Positions 51,261-63,925 are shown, counted from the first letter of the stretch. The stretch is DNA of 64,000 bases from Ifrita kowaldi (GCA_013398055.1 VZRS01006725.1:114671-178670); one strand, 5' to 3'. The notes: generated from the sequence alone by a model not told the origin. Program-made: numbers and translations.

Positions 51261-53658
51261 AAGATGATAAAAGTTCAGGTCAGGTGTGATTAAAGAGAAG
51301 AATTCGGGTTAGCTATGATTAATCATTTGCCTCCTCGTTGGACTTGGTGGAAAACACCTGAACCCAATAAGAATTCAGGAGGCAAGGGTGAACAAAGAAA
51401 AGCAGAAGCTTTGTGGTGCTCTAAGAGAAAGCAGCTTCTGGGATTTAACCTGCGAAGAAGGAATAATCAGGAGTATGGAGCAGTGCAGAATGAGCAGGGT
51501 GAGTTATAGTAATATTTAGATAAAATATACAGTTTCGGGGGGAAAGGGATCTTAATTAAGGGGGGCTTCGAGTGTGGAAAAAGTGTTGCTTTGTGAGGGT
51601 GAGGCTGGTAAGGGACAGGGAAGGGAAATGAGAAAGGATACTACAGAAACCTTGAGGCAGTGATTACACTGGAAGAATAGTAAATTGTGTGAAGATAAGG
51701 GAGGTGAGGCAGAGGATGCTGTCTGTAGGGTTGATCTCCAGCATTCCTGCCCTAAGACCAAAAACCTTGAGGGCTCCAGGGATCTCAGGTGTGAGAGCTG
51801 TTCTGCTGAGAATTTAATGCACCGATTCTGCCCGTATTATAAATTATTCTTGCTACTGGGTCTCAGGTTGCACTTGGGGGAAGAGCAAAGATTGTTTTCA
51901 GTGTTCAGAAACAGTAAAGTGTTGTTCAGGTCTATTGGTAAGAGAAATTTGCTGTTTGCTCTCTCGGGGTCTGTGAGAGAGACAATGTAGGGGGTGAGAT
52001 GAGGTGGGGGTGAAAGGAGCTGGTTTATTTTTATGGAAGACCCGTTCAAGCAAGTGTAAATACAAAACAGAAAACACCCAAATGTTGTATTATTATTAGC
52101 CATGGTTGAACAGGGACTGCTAATTGCTGTACAGAAATGGGAGCACAGCAGTGCTGCAATGGCTGAGAGACACAGGAGGAAAAAAGGAAAAAGAAAAATC
52201 TGCCCTGGTGCCATGGGGGAAACCTGGCCTGGAGCTGGTGTTGATCCTGGCAGAGCTGATAAGGTTTTGTAACCTCCACAATGCTTCTTCTTAGTTTCTT
52301 TTTAGTTGGATGTGAAAGTACAGTGGGTTTTCATGGCATGAACCAGCTCAGAGGTTTATTTGTGTATTGATAAGGCTCCTTCTGATAAACAGTGCTGTCT
52401 TGCTATCAGTTGGAGTAAACCATATCCAACATACATAACTCTTAGAGCAACTTGGATTGAAAAATACCTGCATGTGTTGCTCTGCCATGTCAAAGAGCTT
52501 TTGCCAAGCCAGACTCTGTCCCTGGTGAAAGCAGAGGAGAATCATTGAGGTTCCTGGATATAAATGGATGGAGAAATGGGTTTGACTGGCTATTTGAAAG
52601 TGATTTGTGTGTCTGCGTTTTATCAACTGTGTTTCCTGAAGCTTGATGCAACCACTCTGGAAAGCAAAGAGTATTTCTTTGCTCAGGCACAGCGTGCTGT
52701 ATCCACACACCTGAGTAATAATTGTACAGCTTTTCCAGCTCTGGATATTCTGTGGCTCTATGCAATGATCAGCAAAGATCTCGTTCATATTTCCCTGTAT
52801 TTTGGAGAAGAGGCAAAGAGGCTGCTGAAATGGCATAATTTAGTGAATCTGGAATATAGATGGGGCCTAACCCTGAATTTGGTTAGATAATGTAAATCAT
52901 GTTGACTTCCACAGCTGAATACTTTGATTTACCACCGAATTGCTTTAGTTTTCCCGTACTTCCCTATATATCACAGACTCAGCATTCTCTCTGTTGCATA
53001 ATACCTTATTTTCAAGGTCAAACTTAAACTTGCCTGAGCCACTTCCTCCATTGTATTAAAATGAATGTTCCTGGCAATGTCAGCAAAATGCATCCGTGTA
53101 ATCAGCGTCACACAGTGGATCCCTTCTTAATCTGAATTGAGAAGCGCTATCTGGTGCTGGAGGCTGAGTGGCAGCCCCAGAGCTGCTGTGCAATTTTAAA
53201 TGCCAGGGTTACGTCTCGGGATGTTGTAGTGTTCCCTCAAGTCCCAGAACAATCTAAATTGCTCTTCTCTTTTCCTACCTGTGCTATTCAGTGCTGAGCT
53301 TTGTAGGCCGGGGCTAATGGAAAATGTGTCTGCCCAAGGGAGAGGGTGAGTTTTGTATCAAGTACTTCCTTCCTTTTAAAGAGGTTTGACTGATTGCTTC
53401 GGTTTAAAATTTTATATAAATAGCGACAGGAGCATTCCTTCACTGAAATATCTGAGATTTGTAAGAAGTTCCTGTTCTGTGCACAGTTGACAAAGGAGCA
53501 TCCCTCAGATGTAGTCGTACCTTTATTTATTTGAAAAATGGAAGCTTATCAAACTTTCAAAACCCCCTTTTCAGTAAACGGAAGCACAAATATGATTTAA
53601 TTTTTAAAATAAAGAAAACAACAGCCTTTCCGGTAGATTTTGATTTGAAGTAAATTGA

Positions 53659-53815
53659 TTTTTTTTTTTTTTCCCTTAGGCCATTTCTGACCTTACTTAC
53701 CTTTTGGCATTAATGCCAGTGGTGTGCTCACAACAGCCAAAGTGGAACATTAAATGGGAAGAAGGATTCCTGCAACTTGTTCTAAACAATTGTAAAGGAT
53801 GTGATAACCACCGCT
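53659..53815 (+). other. Splice-acceptor-like site followed by a short open frame
   Basis: Fourteen T residues lead into CCCTTAG, a textbook-quality 3' splice-site pattern. From 53681 the next 45 codons are open to a TGA at about 53816 (reading begins AISDLTYLLALMPVV and ends NNCKGCDNHR). I do not recognise the peptide. A GTAAAG near 53793 could be a donor but lacks the preceding AG. Poly-T before AG occurs by chance in AT-rich DNA, so this is a weak exon candidate. Confidence 0.2.
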
Positions 53816-54589
53816 GAGAGATCTAGAGATTATCAGGAGCCTCTAAGATAAGGTTGTGTCTCTAATTAACTGTTAATTAAAATCTTGATATCTGGCCTGT
53901 ATCCAGTGGCAATTCCAGACAAGATGATAACATCATTCTGTAGTGTAGTTCAGTTATTCTAGAACACTTTACCTGCATTTTTTACCAACAGTTGGCACAT
54001 GGCTAAACTGCTAAAACCATTTAGATTTTTTTTTTTTTTAACTTTTCTAGAAGATAGATATGAAAAGGACATGGTAAGGCACAGAGTAACTCCATAGAAT
54101 CATGGGCTTTGTGGTGTCTCATAGCCAGTTGGTATTATAAATTTAAGTAGAAAACTTATCTTAAACTTAGGTTTTCTTTAGAAGGACATGATATGATTTG
54201 AAAGATTTGAAAACAGAACAATCAAAATCCCACCAAAAAAGCCCAAGCATGTGTGCTGTATTTGTTTAGTTTTACTTCAGCTATTTACCATCAGCTATTG
54301 CTAGTGTTTCACTCATTTTAATTTCTGAAACAATCAATCAAGTATCTTTTATTGCAAGCGGTCCATAAATGCCATGCCCAGGTGGTTTGTTCCCTTCCAT
54401 CTTGAACAGAAGACGATTTTTGTTGGCAATTAATTCTGGTTGATTTCTCAAGATAGATTTCACAGGTTTATTAAACTTTTCCATTAACTTTTTTCTGAGA
54501 GGTTTGAGCATCCTCCTGGAGAGATGATGAAGAATGTAATTGGAAAAGAAGTTAGATTTTTCAAGGTGACTGTTGGATTGTTTTTATTG

Positions 54590-54610
54590 TTGTTCAGTAA
54601 TTGTTCAGTA
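54590..54610. repeat. Two-copy 11-bp tandem repeat
   Basis: TTGTTCAGTA occurs at 54590-54599 and 54601-54610. It is a minimal tandem duplication. Confidence 0.85.
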
Positions 54611-56339
54611 CAAAACTGTCTGAGCCCTGCTCGAAACAGAGGCCGGAGCCCATCCTGACCTGTCTGGTGGGCTCCTTGGTGCAAAAGCTCTCTCATCTGG
54701 AGAAAGGGGTGTTCACAGATGATTGGGGATGTGGTTTCAGGTTTGGTTGTTCCCCTGGGAGATGGACATTTTGGATGAACTGTCTGCTTTAGCTGAGGAG
54801 TTTGAGAAGTCGGCCAAATGCTTTGATGTACCTGCTCTTAACCATGAGGGTCCTCACAAAACGGAGGTTTGAAAGGGAGAAGGTGAGATAATTCTTGTTG
54901 TTTGTCTAGTGGATGGTGATACCAGCCTTGAGGAGAAGGCTCTGGTCTGAATCTGTGGCGTGGATGGAGGTGCACACCAATGGATTCAATCAGAGGTATA
55001 TCTGGAAGGAGCAGGACTGCAAACCCGTACAGGCAGCATTCCATAAACTTTAATCCTAGGCCAGTCTTCCTCCAATGTGTGTGCTTTGGGGCACCAGTGC
55101 TGGGGCTGTTCAGGTGTCCCTGAACAGAGACCTGCTCCATTTCCTGGGGATTTCAGTGTCCTTTTTCTGGAGACTTGCTGTGACATCCCTGGTACCAGCA
55201 GGAGTGACTGAGCATGATGCAGCAGCTGCTGGCTCCGGGCACGGTGTTGTTACAGCTTCAGCAGGGCTTTGCTTCTCTACAGGAGCAAAAGCAGGGCTGG
55301 CAGTGTGACTCAGACACTTGACTGAATGTAAGTTTGTGTGCCCTGCTCAAATCCTTGGTTTCATAAAGCCTGTAACAAACAGTCTGAGTGGCCAGATATC
55401 TGTTTGGTGTTTGGTTTTTTTGGTGTTTTTTTTTTCCTGGAGACAGGACACTGCTGCTCTTGCACTGAAAGCTGGCAAAGGTTAATGTCATTTTGAGCAA
55501 AGCTCTTTGCTTATTTTATGCTAATCTTATGAAAGTTATATAAAAGTAACAATTCTGTGGCTCTTCTGAATGTAATTTTGCTAAGGGAAGATACCAACCC
55601 TTTCGAAGTCGATGGCAAAATGACATTGACTGGTTCAGCCTTTAACCTTCTGTGTATCAACCAGAGTGTGCAGGTGCATAAACTTTTTCTGTGACTTTGA
55701 CTAAACATACAAGTTTTGCAGAACATTAAAACCAGGCAAAATGCAGCACATGTACTATTTATACACTGAAGAACACCAATTTTCTTCAAAGGCAGATCCT
55801 CTGCAGTATCATACAATTACTTTCAACTGCTTATATGCTTTTACTTCCAGGACTTGCCCTAAATGTATTTAAAAGATAGGAAGGAATTTCTACCAGGAGA
55901 TAGCATGGAAGATCAAATATTTTCCCTGTCTTCAATTTCTTTATCTCTTTAGAAGGCTTAGAGACAGCAGCAGGTAATTTGGGGTGTACATTTTTGAAGA
56001 ACATCAGCCTTTAGCTGTTCCCATTACCAAACCAAGCTTTCAGAAAAATGTGGTCACTTCATAAGGATGTCTGACAAGAACTGCCTCCTTTTGAGGAAAA
56101 GAAGCTGATGGTCTTTATCTTCTATTTAAATAAAAACTGAAATAACTAAAAAAGATGAAAAGCAAAAAGGGAATAATATTCAGCAAACAGAATATATATG
56201 AAAAGGAAGTAGCCCCTCTGGTAGGGTTATACGAGAGAGGAGAACATATTTTTGCCTGGCTTTGTGCTTGTCTACATGAGTAGTTAAAAAGAGGTGTCAG
56301 GCTTGGGTTTGAAAACAGGAGGAGTGTGTGCTTGCAGCA

Positions 56340-56356
56340 CTCTGTGTGTGTGTGTG
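56340..56356. repeat. (TG)n microsatellite
   Basis: CTCTGTGTGTGTGTGTGC contains about six to seven TG units. It is a short dinucleotide repeat. Confidence 0.8.
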
Positions 56357-57384
56357 CTTAATCCTACTTTTAGAGTTCATGACAGTCCTTTCCAGAGTCT
56401 AGTTTCAGAAAATATTATGACAATTAGTTACGATTGCAAACAGCTCATCAGTTGTCCAGAAACAAGACATGAAGTTTGTGTGGGGCAAAAACAACGGGGG
56501 TCTTCAGGACTGTGAAAGTTGAATTTGAAGGAAAGTGAGGTTTTTCACTCCAGTGTGTTCTCATAATGAATTTATCACATACCACGTTCCTCCTCTCCAT
56601 GCTCCCCTTCATCTTTTCTTTTCATGATACTAAATAAGCAGGATCAACATTTCTTAGAATGAAAATACTTGCTGCCACTCCAGCATTTTACTTAAACAAA
56701 AAATGAGTTTAGGTTCTGTAGATGGAGGGCTCGTTTCCTTTCTTGTGATTCCTTAAATATTCCTGTATTATCAAAAACATAATAAAAAATAAGGCAGTAT
56801 GGCTTTTCATAGCTCTAAGTCCCAAATTCATCCTCTTCTCTCAGCTTTGTGCTGATGGCATCTCTGGGTGCTGCAAACCCTGGCTCCCCTCCAGCCATCT
56901 GCAAGTCCCAGGCTGTGTAAATTCAGAAAGGAGAGATCATAAACAGATTTAATTGCTTGTTTGAGTTTCATTTGTGTCTTCGCTATTTTCCCACGTTGCT
57001 TTGTATGTGCCCTGTAAAGTGTAGTCCAGTAGAGCCATTAAATTTGCTTATATTCACTGTGGATATTAAACATGCAAGTTTGAGGCTGGTGAGAGGAGAA
57101 ACAAGCAAGGTTGAACTTTTCTCCTCTCCTTTCTGAAATGGCACCGTTCAGGACTCTCAGAAGGCTTAAGGAAGAAGGTAATATTTTAATTGCCTTGTAT
57201 TTCTCCAGGAGATTAATAGTGCTGTCAGTGCAGGAGAGGGCATGGAGCTGAAATGCGCACAGGAAGGTGCACAACAAGAAATACAAACCTCACTGATGGC
57301 TCTGAAGGGCCAAATCCTGCTCCTCTGAGTCCTGTGTGCTGTGGGGATTTAAAGCCAGCTGGTTGTGGCTGTGTTGTGCTCCAC

Positions 57385-57433
57385 ATGGATTAGGTCAGGG
57401 CTGTAGGTCCCTTCCAGCTGAACTGTTCTGTCA
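57385..57433 (+). mobile_element. Probable CR1 3'-tail remnant
   Basis: GGATTAGGTCAGGGCTGTAG followed by GTCCCTTCCAGCTGAACTGT and TCTGTC resembles the sense CR1 end (GGACTAGATGATC, GGTCCCTTCCAACC, ATTCTGTG). Only about 45 bp are present and the match is partial, so the call is less certain than for the other copies. Confidence 0.5.
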
Positions 57434-58791
57434 CCTGCCCCCAGCTGCAGCATAAATGCATGTTTGGGAATATAGGAACTTCCTCAGTAATTCCTACTGG
57501 AAAATCCGTAACTTTTGTGTAAGGAGAACATTTATAACTGAATATCCATTTGCCAGGGCATGAAGGAAGGAGGGAGCTGCTGTTTGGGATGACTAGCAGG
57601 TACATTACTGACGGGGTGTCAGGGCCTTTGAAGCTCTCTCCTGGATTTACTTGTAGCCTTACTTCTAATTCTGATACCTCAATTTCTTATGCTGAATGGT
57701 TCCCCCCTCTAATTATTGTTCTGCTAGAATGAATATACATCACTGCTCATGTTATAAACCTGAAGGGCATCACAAATAAGTGGGAAGATGTGCTGCTCTT
57801 AGATTTTGGCGCTTTTTTCCCCCCCAGTATTCTTCATGTTGACTCTTCAGCTTATGCTGAATATTAGAAAAAAACCCAAACAAAAGCCTTATTGTAAGGG
57901 AAGAAATATTAATGACAGAGAAAGAAAACATCAAAATTTGCTATTTGGTGTTTGGTCCTTGGAGTGTTTTTCAGTTCAGGCTGTCAGCTGGTGAGGGTTG
58001 CTCAGCTCAAACAGATGTTCTTGTTTTCAGCCAGAGTCCGACTGCAGAGGGACAAACTGGATTTTTCATCGCTCGTGTTTCTCGTGAGAGAGAGAGTGAT
58101 GTGAAACTTAGTTTGTACATTACCAGGGAGAAAACAGCTGTTTCCATGAGCTCCAGCTCCAGATTTCCAGTAATCTTTCTGCCTAGCCTTGTGTTGAGAC
58201 TCCTTGTTGCCTGCAGACACCGGTAGTTTATACAGCGTGCGGTGTGTGCAGAGGGTGGGGACAGCTGGCCTTTGTGGGTAAATTATACCTTCAGTGCAGG
58301 GTAGTAGATTTATTTGTGTAACTAATGGCTTCTGGAAATGGAAGTTACACTGCAGGTAATGCTCAATTCAAAGCCTTTAGTCAATATGTGTAACAGAGTT
58401 GGGGGTACTCCTATTCAGAGGACTAAGCACGTGTGAGATGTGGTACAAATGTTTCCTATACATGGGAATTGTCAAACATCTCTTAGATCAAAGGAAGAAA
58501 AGATAGGCTACTTAAAAATAATAATAATAAAAAAAAATAGCTAAGCTCCTATTTATTTGTCCTTTTAAGAGATGGAAGAATGACTATGCAGAATAAACTA
58601 CACTATTGTGAGGAAGTTCTAGTTGGTCTCATGTTTTTCATCAGCAGGAGAGATGGATGTGAGCTTACTTAGTCTCCTGGTTTTATTCACCCTGGTGAAT
58701 TCCAGTCATGATTCATTTTCACTAATGAGATCAAAGCAGAGTTCCCCTTCCACTAACACACTGCCTCAAAGGCATTAATTGCTTCTCCAAA

Positions 58792-58793
58792 AC

Positions 58794-58835
<42 letters not shown>
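58792..58835. repeat. Compound (CA)n(TA)n microsatellite
   Basis: About seven CA units (58792-58806) pass through TACA into about thirteen TA units (58810-58835). It is the longest dinucleotide array in the window and likely to be length-polymorphic. Confidence 0.95.
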
Positions 58836-60104
58836 GCAAAGCCACAGAGCTTCGTTGTGTTATTGCAGGTGCTTAACCAACCTTTGAGCTTGAAGAAAAA
58901 TGTGATTTATTTTATTGCACTTTGTGCCAAATGAATGGATGAGGGATTGCTCTGCAGCTCAGCTGACATGAAAGCAAAGCCTGGCAGGTAGCAGCTCCCT
59001 GTGAGCGCTGCCAAAGGTCAGTCCTGGACTGGGTGTTGGAGCCGGTGTCGGACATGCTGATAGAGATAAGGGTGATGAACTTGTATTTTCTAGCCTGAGA
59101 AATTGATAGGGCAGCAGAACTGATAGAAATGTAGTGTAATGCCTTTCTAAATGGGCTTAAATAGGATTGGCACTGCAGAGGTGTTGGCAGATTGTGGTGT
59201 TTTCACTTCTACCTCTGTGAAATGTTCATTGCAATTGGTTCTTACTGTTACCTCCAGTCAGAAAGGTTGATCTATAGAGCAATTATTTTCTTTAGCTTAA
59301 ACAGTCCAGGTTGTGGACAATGTTGTGCTTAAAATATATCAAAAAAATTAAAATTAATAAAGTGGGTTGTTTACAAACCAGTTGCTTCTTGATGCAAGTT
59401 ATTCCAGCAGGTGTGTATTGCAGGTGTAGATGATCAACACTTTATGACAATCCTGTTTCTAATTTTCCTCTAATTTCCTTGATTGCTTATGAGTTAATTG
59501 TGTGTGTAGTGAAAGAAAGACTTCAGAATGCTGCTTCATGAGTTAATTAAGAGTAAATAAACACATTTTAAAAGGTGGCAAAATAGTTTTAGACTTTTAT
59601 TTATGTTTTCTTGAGCTGTACCTGCTTTTTGAAATTTCTTTTTCTTCTTCTGAACTCTGTGCTCTGCAAACCTGTTGTGCAATTGCAGTTGGCTACAAAA
59701 TGAGAAGTTAAACAACTGTTCACATGCTAATCAAGAGCTACTTTTGTGTTTCCAAATCTCTCAAACACCTTTGCACTTCGTGCAGAAGGAATGCTGAGAC
59801 CGAGGGATGATTTGGTTCTAGTTTGCTAAGGAGTTTACATGAGCATATATATAATTGCACCTCTTTTTGCCAATGGATTTTATTACAGTGCTTAATGGTT
59901 TGTTGAGTAGTTTATAGGATAATGAATGTCATTTCCTTGTATTATACTATAAATAACTTGGCGAATTTTTAATTAGGATAATCACGGTAGCTTTCTCTAC
60001 TGCTGTAATCAAGCTTTGCTTTTTGCATCCAAGAAATAATGTACATCTATATCAAGTTAGACCAATTATGTTTTTCTAGAGAGTACAAGATTTTGTTGGT
60101 GGTA

Positions 60105-60117
60105 TTTTTTTTTTTTT
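60105..60117. repeat. Poly-T run (13 T)
   Basis: Thirteen consecutive T residues with no attached element recognised. Confidence 0.85.
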
Positions 60118-60555
60118 AATAGCACTTCCCTTCTTGAATCTTAGCTCTGCTTCTGTTGAGATTATAATTAGCTCAATTGGGTGAGTTTTGTTTACTTTAA
60201 TATTCTGAGTAGAAGAATGAATAAGACAGAACTTTTGTTCCAGGTCAGATTTTGGAGTTTGGCTTTCTGTAGCATTGGAAGACAATCAGACATTTCCCAG
60301 CATAATGTTTAAAGATATTTTAAAACCACATGAAACTAAATGCTTACTTTAGTTTCAGTTGTAATCTCTAAGCCTATTAATTATAGAAACTAAAAATACG
60401 GAAGAAGTGAAGCAATTCAAGCCAAAGTTTGCAAGTGTTCCAAGTACTGCATGGAGTGATCTCCTGCATGGGGGAACCCAATGTGCATGAGCTGATGTCC
60501 AGCACAGCTTGGAGATGCTCAGGGGTCCCCAGCTCCAAAGGGCTGGCAGGATGGC

Positions 60556-60737
60556 AGTTTTGGAAGGGACCTTAAAGATTATTTAGTTCCACCCCCCTGC
60601 CATGGCAGGGACACCTTCCACTATCCCAGGCTGCTCCAAGCTCTGTCCATCCTGGCCTTGGATGCTTCCAGGGGTGGGGCAGCCACAGCTTCTCTGGGCA
60701 CCCTGTGCCAGGGCCTCTCCATCCTCACAGGGAAGAA
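60556..60737 (-). mobile_element. CR1 LINE 3' fragment, antisense
   Basis: It reads AGTTTTGGAAGGGACCTTAA, GATTATTTAGTTCCACCCCC, GGCAGGGACACCTTCCACTA, CCTGGCCTTGGATGCTTCCA, GGGGTGGGGCAGCCACAGCT and CTCTCCATCCTCACAGGGAA, the reverse complement of the CR1 3' end. It shares the CACTATCCCAGG variant with the 45.9-kb copy. It is 5'-truncated at the high-coordinate side, just after the CACAGGGAAGAA motif. Confidence 0.95.
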
Positions 60738-63506
60738 AAAGACCTGAGACAGCGGGACAGAGAGGTGCAGTTATGATTAAATCTCCCCTGCCTGCCCCGT
60801 GCTTCTGTCCCTCGAGTGTGTTGTCCTTTGGCTGTTTCAGAAGTTGTTGGTTGGAAAGTTTTTCAATTAAGTTGATTAATCAGAAAAAAACCCAAACCTT
60901 TTCTGAAGTGGTTAATCTTGCCCATAACTGGAAAGCTGTACCCCTTCCAGTGAAACTTTTTCATGAAGGAGAGAGTCCTTAGGTTCATGAAGGAATTCTA
61001 GAGGATAAAGAGTCTAACTCCAGTTTTGCTCTTTTGAGCAAGAAGCTGTTTTCTACCACCTACAACTTCATAAAACATTCATAAAGTTTCTGTCTTACCA
61101 TATTGCTGTTTTATAAATGGTGATAGATCTACATAAAGGCCAGCCCCTCTTCTCCACAGAACCCAAAAACCTAGACAGATTCAAATTTACCATTTCCTCT
61201 GTTACTTTTGTAAATGTAACCCAGTTTATGTTAAGGGCTGCTTGGTTTCCTGCTTCAGCTGTAACTGACAGTGTAAAGATCCATTTCATTGCTGAGATTT
61301 GGAAGTTGTTAATGTGGCTTTCACCACACTGCAGAAGGTTTCTTTGCAGGGCTCGAGCTGCTCGCTCGCTGCAGTTTTGCAATTATGTCATGAAATACAA
61401 ATCTAAATATCTGGCCATATCTATAAAATACTGAGCCTGAGGAAACTGGAGGGAGCAGTGATGAGTCGGAAGAAAAATCCAGTGGAAATAGAGTTAAATG
61501 TCAATGTCTGCATCATGCCTAGTTAATATTTCACAGGAACGCTGTCAACTTGTTATAGAGCCCAGAGGATTTACACATTTTTCTGACAGATGATCATGAT
61601 TCCCATCAGTACACTTAATGCCAACATCTGTAGGGTTCTGCCTAATTTGGGAAACAAATATATTCTGTCCTCATCAGAAAAGAATACTTTGTATGTTCCA
61701 GGAAATGCTCGTTACCTGGGGGTCATTGCAATTAAGTGGAGGACAGAGATTTTTCAAGGGGTACATTACACTTCCCTTTTGGCTGCTGGCTTTAAATGCA
61801 AGTTGGCAAGTGCCAACTCCTGGTCTTGGCATTACAGTGAAAAAATGCTTTTGATCATGGCTCTTAGTAAAAACATCTGAAAATAAAGTTTAAACGTGGT
61901 CATTAGGGAAGTTTTGGTCATACTGTCTGTGCTTTACGGGTGAAGAATGTTGGGAATGTATTGTACACAACAGCTTTATATCCTAATCATCACTTTCTTT
62001 AAGCTCCACTGTATTTTTTTATTATTATTTTATGCCTTTATTAGTCATTAGGGAAAATTTCTCAAAATTTAGGTTTTCTAACTTTCTCTACCTTAAATCA
62101 TGACCAGTCTTGGTATGAAGGACAAGGACACCTGTATAAACATTCCTTTTCCTTGAGTCTCTTCTACCTTCTTCAGAGCTGGTGAAGATCTTTCCATCAA
62201 CCTCTGTTTTATTTTGCTAAATAAATTACTTTCACTTGATCTCTTCTCTTGGTGATCTGCATTCCACAGATGATATTTCAGCAGGCTGGAATTCTAAATT
62301 ATTTGTGTGGGTGTGATATTACTCAAGGAAAAAGTTATGCTTCATGTTGGTGTATGGATTAGTTTTGTTTGTACAAATGCAGTTGTGTGATACCTGTGTA
62401 GCATAACTGCAAGCAGAAAGAGAGGCGGAGTAGGAATAGAATTCCTTCTCTGGGAAGCACACCAGAAAACTCAGGGAGGGCAGCCTGCCTGGATTAATGA
62501 TATATTTCCATGCATAGAGCAGGAAAAGTCTGGCCAGGAGTTGTGAAAAATGAAAACAGGATTTCTCATGAGCTATTTGGAAAACAACAGAAAATGGAGA
62601 AAATGGGGAAATGTTAACCTGGGTTTGGTAAAGAAAAAGAAAACAAAGGCAACTTTTCAAAGAAGTCATTACTTCTGGATAACTCAGGCAACTTTTCAAA
62701 GATGTCATTACTTCTGGATAACTCATAAAATTATTTTCCTACCGTTTGTGTAGTTCTGCAGATTTGTTATTCATCACTTTTAAGTTATGTAAAGTAGTTA
62801 TTAAATTTGGTGTAGTTGAACTTTTATTTAGGCAGTACTTAAGGCAGTTACCTTCAGGGTTGGGGGGAAAAATCAGAATTTTTCATGAAGTGGTGTCTTT
62901 TATGTTGGTGTTGTTCAACTAGACCATGACTAGAAAAACTTAGAAGGGATTTTACCTGCCACAGGATGCTATTGGGATATTTTAAAAATAAAATGTTTGC
63001 TTTTGAATGATAAATATACTGTTATGTACTGAAATGTCAGCCTTGAGATTGTCTTGGTCCTGTGTGCCTTTGACAAGACGAGGAGGCACAATGGTGCCTA
63101 TCAGTGAATCTGATCAGAATAAAAATGAACTTGCAAGCCAATAAAGTGAGTCTCCCCCACTTTATTAGAAGCAGCATTGAGTTAAACAGGAGCAGTCCTG
63201 CATTTGGGTTTAAATGATGAATAGGGCTTCATTTTCAAAGGTTATTTTCTCTGTCTACTTGATTCAAACTCAGTGTACCACTGATGAAATGTTCCTTCTG
63301 ACTCACCTGGTTCCTCTGTGGATTTGGATGTGCAGAGGTCCAGTTTCTAAGTGTATAAAATATGTTTCATACAAGGTAGTAACTCCTTGGGGTGCTTTTT
63401 GTTTTGCTTCCATCCTGATAATTTTTAATACTTTAGTTGTCTCTGTTTTCATCTAATTTTTGTCTGTGGTAACATAATTTCGTCTAGTTTTTGCTTCCTT
63501 AACTAT
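60738..63506. other. Non-coding single-copy DNA
   Basis: No gene was recognised. The only structured item is the 39-bp tandem duplication at 62648-62725. The 105-codon open frame at 61117-61434 has no recognisable features and is matched by a similar-length frame on the other strand. Confidence 0.6.
62648..62725. repeat. 39-bp tandem duplication, one mismatch
   Basis: The unit beginning GGCAACTTTTCAAAG and ending CTTCTGGATAACTCA occurs at 62648-62686 and immediately again at 62687-62725. The copies differ at one base (GAAGTC versus GATGTC). The near-identity implies a recent duplication, or a collapsed longer minisatellite of which two units were assembled. Confidence 0.97.
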
Positions 63507-63925
63507 AGCCCTGCTACTGCTGTCCTTTTCCCTTTTCAGATGAGGGAGACCTCTTTCTTCCCATCAGTTTTTCTAGGGCATTCTTAAATCCTGAAATCAC
63601 AGAACAGGCTGGGGAAGAGACCTTTGAAGGCCATCTAGTCCAACTCCTCTGCCATGGACAGGGCACGGGTATCTTCAGCTGCATCAGGTTGCTCAGAACC
63701 CTTTCCAACCTGACTNAGCCCTGCTACTGCTGTCCTTTTCCCTTTTCAGATGAGGGAGACCTCTTTCTTCCCATCAGTTTTTCTAGGGCATTCTTAAATC
63801 CTGAAATCACAGAACAGGCTGGGGAAGAGACCTTTGAAGGCCATCTAGTCCAACTCCTCTGCCATGGACAGGGCACGGGTATCTTCAGCTGCATCAGGTT
63901 GCTCAGAACCCTTTCCAACCTGACT
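63507..63925. repeat. Exact 209-bp direct duplication around a single N
   Basis: Bases 63507-63715 are repeated without any difference at 63717-63925, with one N at 63716 between them. The second copy then continues into CR1 sequence that the first lacks. A perfect duplication with exactly one N at the junction is the signature of two overlapping contigs placed side by side without merging. It should be treated as an assembly artefact and not as biology. Confidence 0.95.
63596..63715 (-). mobile_element. CR1 LINE fragment, artefactual duplicate copy
   Basis: It reads ATCACAGAACAGGCTGGGGA, AGAGACCTTTGAAGGCCATC, TAGTCCAACTCCTCTGCCAT and TTTCCAACCTGACT, the antisense CR1 3' end. It breaks off at the N because the contig ends there. 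It is the same element as the one at 63806 and should be counted once. Confidence 0.9.

Larger units (their letters stand above)
46296..57384. other. Non-coding DNA, about 11 kb
   Basis: No complete gene or recognisable exon was found. At 52,348-52,890 there are open frames on both strands (162 codons on the minus strand, and a plus-strand frame broken by two stops), but neither translation is recognisable. T-runs occur at 51,245-51,260, 53,659-53,672 and about 54,028-54,040. G-rich words flank 51,540-51,565. A pyrimidine-rich splice-acceptor-like site ends at 53,679. Confidence 0.5.
57434..60555. other. Non-coding single-copy DNA
   Basis: No gene was recognised. It contains the compound CA/TA microsatellite at 58792-58835, an (AAT)n-type run near 58,515-58,535 and a 13-T run at 60,105-60,117. 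The rest is AT-rich unique sequence. Confidence 0.6.

Noticed and set aside
52348..52890. Open frames on both strands (162 codons minus; 62 + 108 codons plus with stops between)
   Set aside because: Considered as a decayed viral or transposon gene. No polymerase, integrase or envelope-type motif is visible and there are no flanking terminal repeats.
60602..60982. 126-codon plus-strand open frame
   Set aside because: The first third is antisense CR1 and the rest is unrelated unique DNA, so it is a chance fusion.
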